Positions 6,601-10,121 of a DNA stretch of 10,121 nucleotides are shown piece after piece. This DNA comes from JADGQM01 sp964505935 (GTDB lineage: Bacteria; Desulfobacterota; Syntrophobacteria; Syntrophobacterales; Syntrophobacteraceae), in assembly GCA_964505935.1 (NCBI GenBank), contig CAZDKX010000181.1, positions 1-10,121 of the forward strand, in the 5' to 3' direction. Under the pieces are notes generated by a model, which saw only the letters and a program-made list of their open reading frames with translations, made no database searches and was not told the origin of the DNA. The stretch's first letter is position 1, and each line of letters opens with the position of its first letter. The translations under genes and the position numbers were made by a program.

Positions 6601-9600
6601 TCAGTCCTTCCCCCGTCTTCGCTGTCCCATCACCGGCAGCCGGATGACGAAGCGGGATCCCATCCCGGGACTCGACTCCACCGACATGGAGCCTTCGTGA
6701 TCTTCCGTCACAATGAAATAGGACACCGACAAGCCGAGACCGGTACCCGAGCCGGGCGGTTTGGTGGTGAAGAAGGGCTCGAACACTCTTCTGCGCGTGG
6801 CTTCATCCATGCCGGGACCGTTGTCCTCGATTTCCACGCGGACCATCACGCCGTCACGCAAAACTCTCAAAACAAACTGCGCCGGGCGACCGGCTTTCCC
6901 TAACGCCATCATCGCCTCGGCACCGTTGCGAAGGATATTCAGAAAGACCTGCTGAATCTTGCCGGCCTCGCAGACTACCCGAGGCACTGCGGGTTGATAC
7001 TCCCGCACGATGTTGATCTGCCGGAAGTCGTAGCGCTTCTTCAAGTCATAGTCGCTGGCCGCCAATGAGACCGTTCGATCGAGCAGTTCCGCCATGTCGA
7101 CGGGAACCCCTCCGCCTTCGGCCTTCCGGCTGAAGCTCAACATGTTGGCCACGATGTCGGCGGCCCGCTCGCCGCTCCGCCGAATGTCTTCGAGGAAGAT
7201 CAGGACCTCCCGGCGCGCCAGGTATTGCTGCAGACGGTCGAGGCTGATACCGCACTCTTCCGCCGCCCGGACGTTGGCCGGCAAGTCCGGCGACACCCGC
7301 CTCAGGATGTTCTGCGCCGCCTGGAGGATCACGCCCAGCGGGTTGTTGATTTCATGGGCCATCCCCGCCGCCAGCCCCCCCACCGACAGCATCTTTTCGG
7401 ACTGCACCATCATCTCCTCGATGCGCACCCGCTCGGTGACGTCATCCACCCGGATGACCGCTCCCTCGACACCGTTGCTCATCAGCGGATAGACCGTCAC
7501 GTCCTCGTAGCACAGCTCACCGTTCACAACCCGGGGCACCTTGGCCTGGGTCGTCACGGTGCGCGTCCGCATCGTCTGCCGCAACTCGTCCAGCTGACGG
7601 CGCAGCATGGGGAGCACCTGGTCGAGGGGACGCCCCCTGGCCATCTCCCCCTTCACCCCCGTGGTCCGCTCCGCCGCGGCGTTCCATTGCGTCACGCAAC
7701 CGTTCTCATCCACCCCCACCAGCACCGAAGGCATCGAATCGATGATGCTGCTGAGATAGTTGCGCAACCGCTGGGCCTCCGCCTCGGCACGGCGGCGTTG
7801 GGTGACGTCCCGGACGGTTATGACGTGACCCGCGGAGGGATCTTCCGCGCGCAGCAGCGCCCCCGACAGGATGACGTCAAGGATTGAGCCGTCTTTCCGC
7901 ACATGGCGGGTCTCGGTACTCCAACATCCTGTTAGAGGAATCTGCGAGTCAATTTCCCGACACACCTCTTCATACTCCTGCTCGGTAACAAAGAATTTTC
8001 GCCCGGTATCCCCCACCAATTCCTGTTGGCTATATCCCATCAGGTCGCACATGAACTCGTTCGCAACCAGAATCACCCGGTCCCTGCAAAAGGTTATGCC
8101 AATCGGGGTGACTGCGAAAAGACTGCGGAGCATGGACTCGCTGGCCTTGAGCTCCTCTTCCACATGCTTCCGCTTCGTGACGTTCATCAAAACCCCGTCG
8201 AAGACCAGCTGATCCTCATGGCGGGTCGGCGTGGACTGGCCGTGGAACCATATCACCTCGCCCGAATCTTTGATGAAGCGGCCTTCAAATGCCCACGGGG
8301 CCCCCTTCGCCACCGCTTTCTCAACAGAGGCGACAAACCCTTCCCGGTCCTCCTCATGGAGGTGAGCAAGGAACTCCCGGGACATGATGTCGAAGTCTGG
8401 CGACAGCCCGAAAAGCTCGGTCAGGCCTTCACTGGCATAGGTCATTCCCATCTCGCCGCTATCCTTTGCCGTGAACTGAAAAACGAAGCCGGGCATGTTT
8501 TGGATGATGCTGCTCAGTCGCGCTTCATTCTCCCGCATCCTCTCTTCGGCACGCTTTCGCAGGGAGATATCGAGAGAAATATTCGCCAGATATTGGTGAT
8601 CCGCGGTGTGTGGATCATCCATGGCAAAAGCCAGGGCGTGAACGTCGGTCAAATCGCCGGTCTTCAGATTGACGTACTGCAACTCCCCTTCCCAGCTGCC
8701 GCCCGCCAGGATCGTCGGCAACACTTCATTCTCAACCAGGCTTTTCCAATGATCGGGGATCACTTGCAAGATATGGGTCTTTTCCACATCTTCAGGATCG
8801 ATGCCGAGCATCCGCGACCCGGCCTCGTTGAGGAAAACCATGCGACCATCCGGCTGACAGAGATTCACCAGCTCACTGCTGTGCCGGACAATCGCCGCCA
8901 GCTTTTCAAGCTCTTCCTCCGCCCTTTTGCGGATCCCGACTTCCGCCAGCAACCGGCGGTTTCTATTGAGCATGGTGAAGACCGAAACGGCAATCGGGAT
9001 CAGGACCACAATCAGCAAACAGACGGCGGCGTATTTAACGTTTGCTAAGACTCCACGCTGTTTCTGGAGCATCTTTTCGATATACATGCCGGTACCGATA
9101 TACGAGTCAATTTCCGGCAGGCTTATGACATAGGTGAGTTTTTCCTGGATCTTATTGTCCGGGAAATGTGGATAATGGTACCTGACGAAAGACCCTTCCG
9201 GATGCGCCTTGGATGCTTTGATGAGTTCTTTGAGGATGAAGACCCCTTTGACGTCCTGCAGCGCCAGCCTATTTTTCATCTCTTGGTCAGGATCGAAGGG
9301 TTGAACCAGCGTGGTGCCGTCCTGGGTGCTCATGAAAAGGTAATTCAGGCCGTCTTGATCCTCATAGGTCATGGCACGGATCATTGGCCGTATCATCTCA
9401 ATCGCGTCCGCAGGACTGATTTCACCGGCACGGACCTTTCGCAGCACCGGCTCGACCGCGTTGCGTGCGACCGTCACAATGCTGATGAGGCCCTGGCGGT
9501 ATTGGCTCTCGACGTCCCCAAACAGGGCGTTGATGTAATGCTGCGAGACGATCAGGAACGCCCCGATCGACAGCAGCACCAGGACAAGTATGGAGATCAG

Positions 9601-9651
9601 GGGGCTCACCAACGGCGGCCTGTCCTGATCATTGCCAACCAAGATCTTCAC
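6601..9651 (-). CDS. Membrane sensor histidine kinase, Cache-PAS4-HisKA-HATPase
   Basis: About 1016 residues. A membrane segment (14-36), an extracytoplasmic domain (about 38-197) and a second membrane segment (205-227) form the sensor. The domain has hallmarks of the single Cache 2 fold: GLNYLFM, TLVQPFDPD, QDVKGVFILKEL, then LTYVISLP and the closing IGTGMYIE. Such domains usually bind small organic ligands; which one is not visible. A short coiled coil replaces HAMP, followed by PAS domains at about 247-365, 373-496, 503-620 and 630-745. The DHp domain carries H766 (GMAHEINNPLG), and the ATPase shows N905/N909, DNGPGM (943-948), FEPFFTTK (957-964) and GSGTGLGLSVSYFIV (967-981). I start it at GTG 9651 because GGGAG lies 7 bases upstream; in-frame TTG at 9675 would add eight residues. 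It has no receiver of its own; the receiver gene 65 bases upstream is the natural partner, though that gene is frameshifted here. Confidence 0.95.
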   Translation of the reverse strand: MKILVGNDQDRPPLVSPLISILVLVLLSIGAFLIVSQHYINALFGDVESQYRQGLISIVTVARNAVEPVLRKVRAGEISPADAIEMIRPMIRAMTYEDQDGLNYLFMSTQDGTTLVQPFDPDQEMKNRLALQDVKGVFILKELIKASKAHPEGSFVRYHYPHFPDNKIQEKLTYVISLPEIDSYIGTGMYIEKMLQKQRGVLANVKYAAVCLLIVVLIPIAVSVFTMLNRNRRLLAEVGIRKRAEEELEKLAAIVRHSSELVNLCQPDGRMVFLNEAGSRMLGIDPEDVEKTHILQVIPDHWKSLVENEVLPTILAGGSWEGELQYVNLKTGDLTDVHALAFAMDDPHTADHQYLANISLDISLRKRAEERMRENEARLSSIIQNMPGFVFQFTAKDSGEMGMTYASEGLTELFGLSPDFDIMSREFLAHLHEEDREGFVASVEKAVAKGAPWAFEGRFIKDSGEVIWFHGQSTPTRHEDQLVFDGVLMNVTKRKHVEEELKASESMLRSLFAVTPIGITFCRDRVILVANEFMCDLMGYSQQELVGDTGRKFFVTEQEYEEVCREIDSQIPLTGCWSTETRHVRKDGSILDVILSGALLRAEDPSAGHVITVRDVTQRRRAEAEAQRLRNYLSSIIDSMPSVLVGVDENGCVTQWNAAAERTTGVKGEMARGRPLDQVLPMLRRQLDELRQTMRTRTVTTQAKVPRVVNGELCYEDVTVYPLMSNGVEGAVIRVDDVTERVRIEEMMVQSEKMLSVGGLAAGMAHEINNPLGVILQAAQNILRRVSPDLPANVRAAEECGISLDRLQQYLARREVLIFLEDIRRSGERAADIVANMLSFSRKAEGGGVPVDMAELLDRTVSLAASDYDLKKRYDFRQINIVREYQPAVPRVVCEAGKIQQVFLNILRNGAEAMMALGKAGRPAQFVLRVLRDGVMVRVEIEDNGPGMDEATRRRVFEPFFTTKPPGSGTGLGLSVSYFIVTEDHEGSMSVESSPGMGSRFVIRLPVMGQRRRGKD

Positions 9652-9658
9652 AACTGCG

Positions 9659-9663
9659 CTCCC
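9659..9663 (-). promoter_or_regulatory. Ribosome binding site of the Cache-PAS kinase
   Basis: GGGAG on the minus strand sits 7 bases before GTG 9651. No comparable site precedes the alternative TTG at 9675, and an in-frame stop lies four codons upstream of that TTG, so the start must lie at or below 9675. Confidence 0.55.
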
Positions 9664-9716
9664 ATGTCCTTCCAAAAACCTATCTCAACCACCAACCTTC
9701 ATGGCACTCTCCGGCC

Positions 9717-10121
9717 TCATTTCGTCTCCTCCTGCTCCTCGTCACTCGCCAGCAGCCCTCTGAGGGAGTCGACCATCACCGTCATATCGTTCAGCGGTTT
9801 CATGAAGACCTGCGATGGTCTCACCCCCATCCCCGCCAGTCGCTCCGGCAGCTGGTATCCCACGGACCCCGTGAAGATGAGAAAATTCAGCCGCCCGTCC
9901 ACCTGGTGAGCATGCTCGATGAAAGCATTGCCGTCCATTCCCGGCAGGCGGATGTCGACGATGGCTGCCTCGAAGGCGTTGGGGGGTAAGCATCTTGAGC
10001 GCCTCTTCACCGCTCTCCGCGTCACTCACCGCGAACCCCTCGTCCTCGAGATAGACCCGCAGGTTCCGCCGGATGCTCTCCTCATCATCCACCACGAGAA
10101 TGCGTCCCCTGCCCTCGCTCA
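9717..10121 (-). pseudogene. Stand-alone response-regulator receiver (CheY-like), frameshifted, 5' end at window edge
   Basis: The first part, from the right edge, reads SEGRGRILVVDDEES and continues to EEALKMLTP. It then leaves frame at a run of six G on the plus strand (9981-9986; six C on the coding strand). Removing one base from the run restores NAFEAAIVDIRLPGMDG and continues without a stop to EEQEETK at 9717. The repaired protein is about 134 residues, a single receiver without output domain. It keeps all key residues: the acidic pair DDEE, phosphoacceptor D in VDIRLPG, T in IFTGS and K in FMKPL. The two bases at the right edge (TG before the serine codon) could be the end of an ATG start. 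Since every conserved residue is intact on both sides of a homopolymer, a sequencing or assembly error is at least as likely as real inactivation. It probably receives phosphate from one of the two kinases downstream. Confidence 0.85.

Noticed and set aside
8026..9048. Plus-strand open frame of 340 codons opposite the PAS domains
   Set aside because: No recognisable domain; the minus strand encodes continuous PAS and Cache domains with all expected motifs.

Overview
The window is about 10 kb of GC-rich bacterial DNA, drafted as a scaffold (it contains one 100-base run of N). Every protein gene I can support lies on the minus strand, so transcription runs from the right edge to the left. A MoeA fused to a periplasmic-binding-protein-like domain, very large PAS/GAF/Cache histidine kinases, a PflX-type radical SAM protein and short dispersed intergenic repeats together suggest an anaerobic Desulfobacterota (former Deltaproteobacteria) genome. 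That placement is inference from gene style; no rRNA or other marker is present.

Layout in transcription order: (1) 10121-9717, a stand-alone response-regulator receiver, broken by one extra base in a run of six C and cut by the window edge; (2) 9651-6601, a membrane sensor kinase with an extracytoplasmic Cache domain and four PAS domains; (3) 6600-6456, a spacer that carries a short fossil of a third histidine kinase ATPase domain; (4) 6455-3429, a soluble hybrid kinase with domain order REC-GAF-PAS-GAF-HisKA-HATPase-REC; (5) 3426-2617, a nitrilase-superfamily amidase with all three catalytic residues, starting 2 bases after the kinase stop; (6) 2616-2435, a spacer with a CTTCGTG repeat; (7) 2434-1010, MoeA fused to a PBP-like domain, interrupted by the N run; (8) 1009-812, a spacer with a second CTTCGTG repeat and a 123-bp inverted repeat; (9) 811-1, a PflX/PflA-like radical SAM protein that runs off the left edge.

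Genes 1, 2, 4 and 5 look like one signalling operon. The receiver plus two kinases offer three receiver domains and two histidine kinase cores, but no HPt and no DNA-binding or enzymatic output domain, so phosphoryl groups must be passed to partners outside the window. The amidase is tightly coupled to the hybrid kinase. The moeA-like and radical SAM genes are set apart by repeat-bearing spacers and are probably separate units concerned with molybdenum/tungsten cofactor insertion and an unknown radical reaction. I see no tRNA, rRNA, CRISPR array, transposase or phage gene. I found no clearly novel system. The most unusual items are the kinase fossil, the frameshifted receiver, a four-cysteine GAF domain and the repeats bracketing the moeA-like gene.
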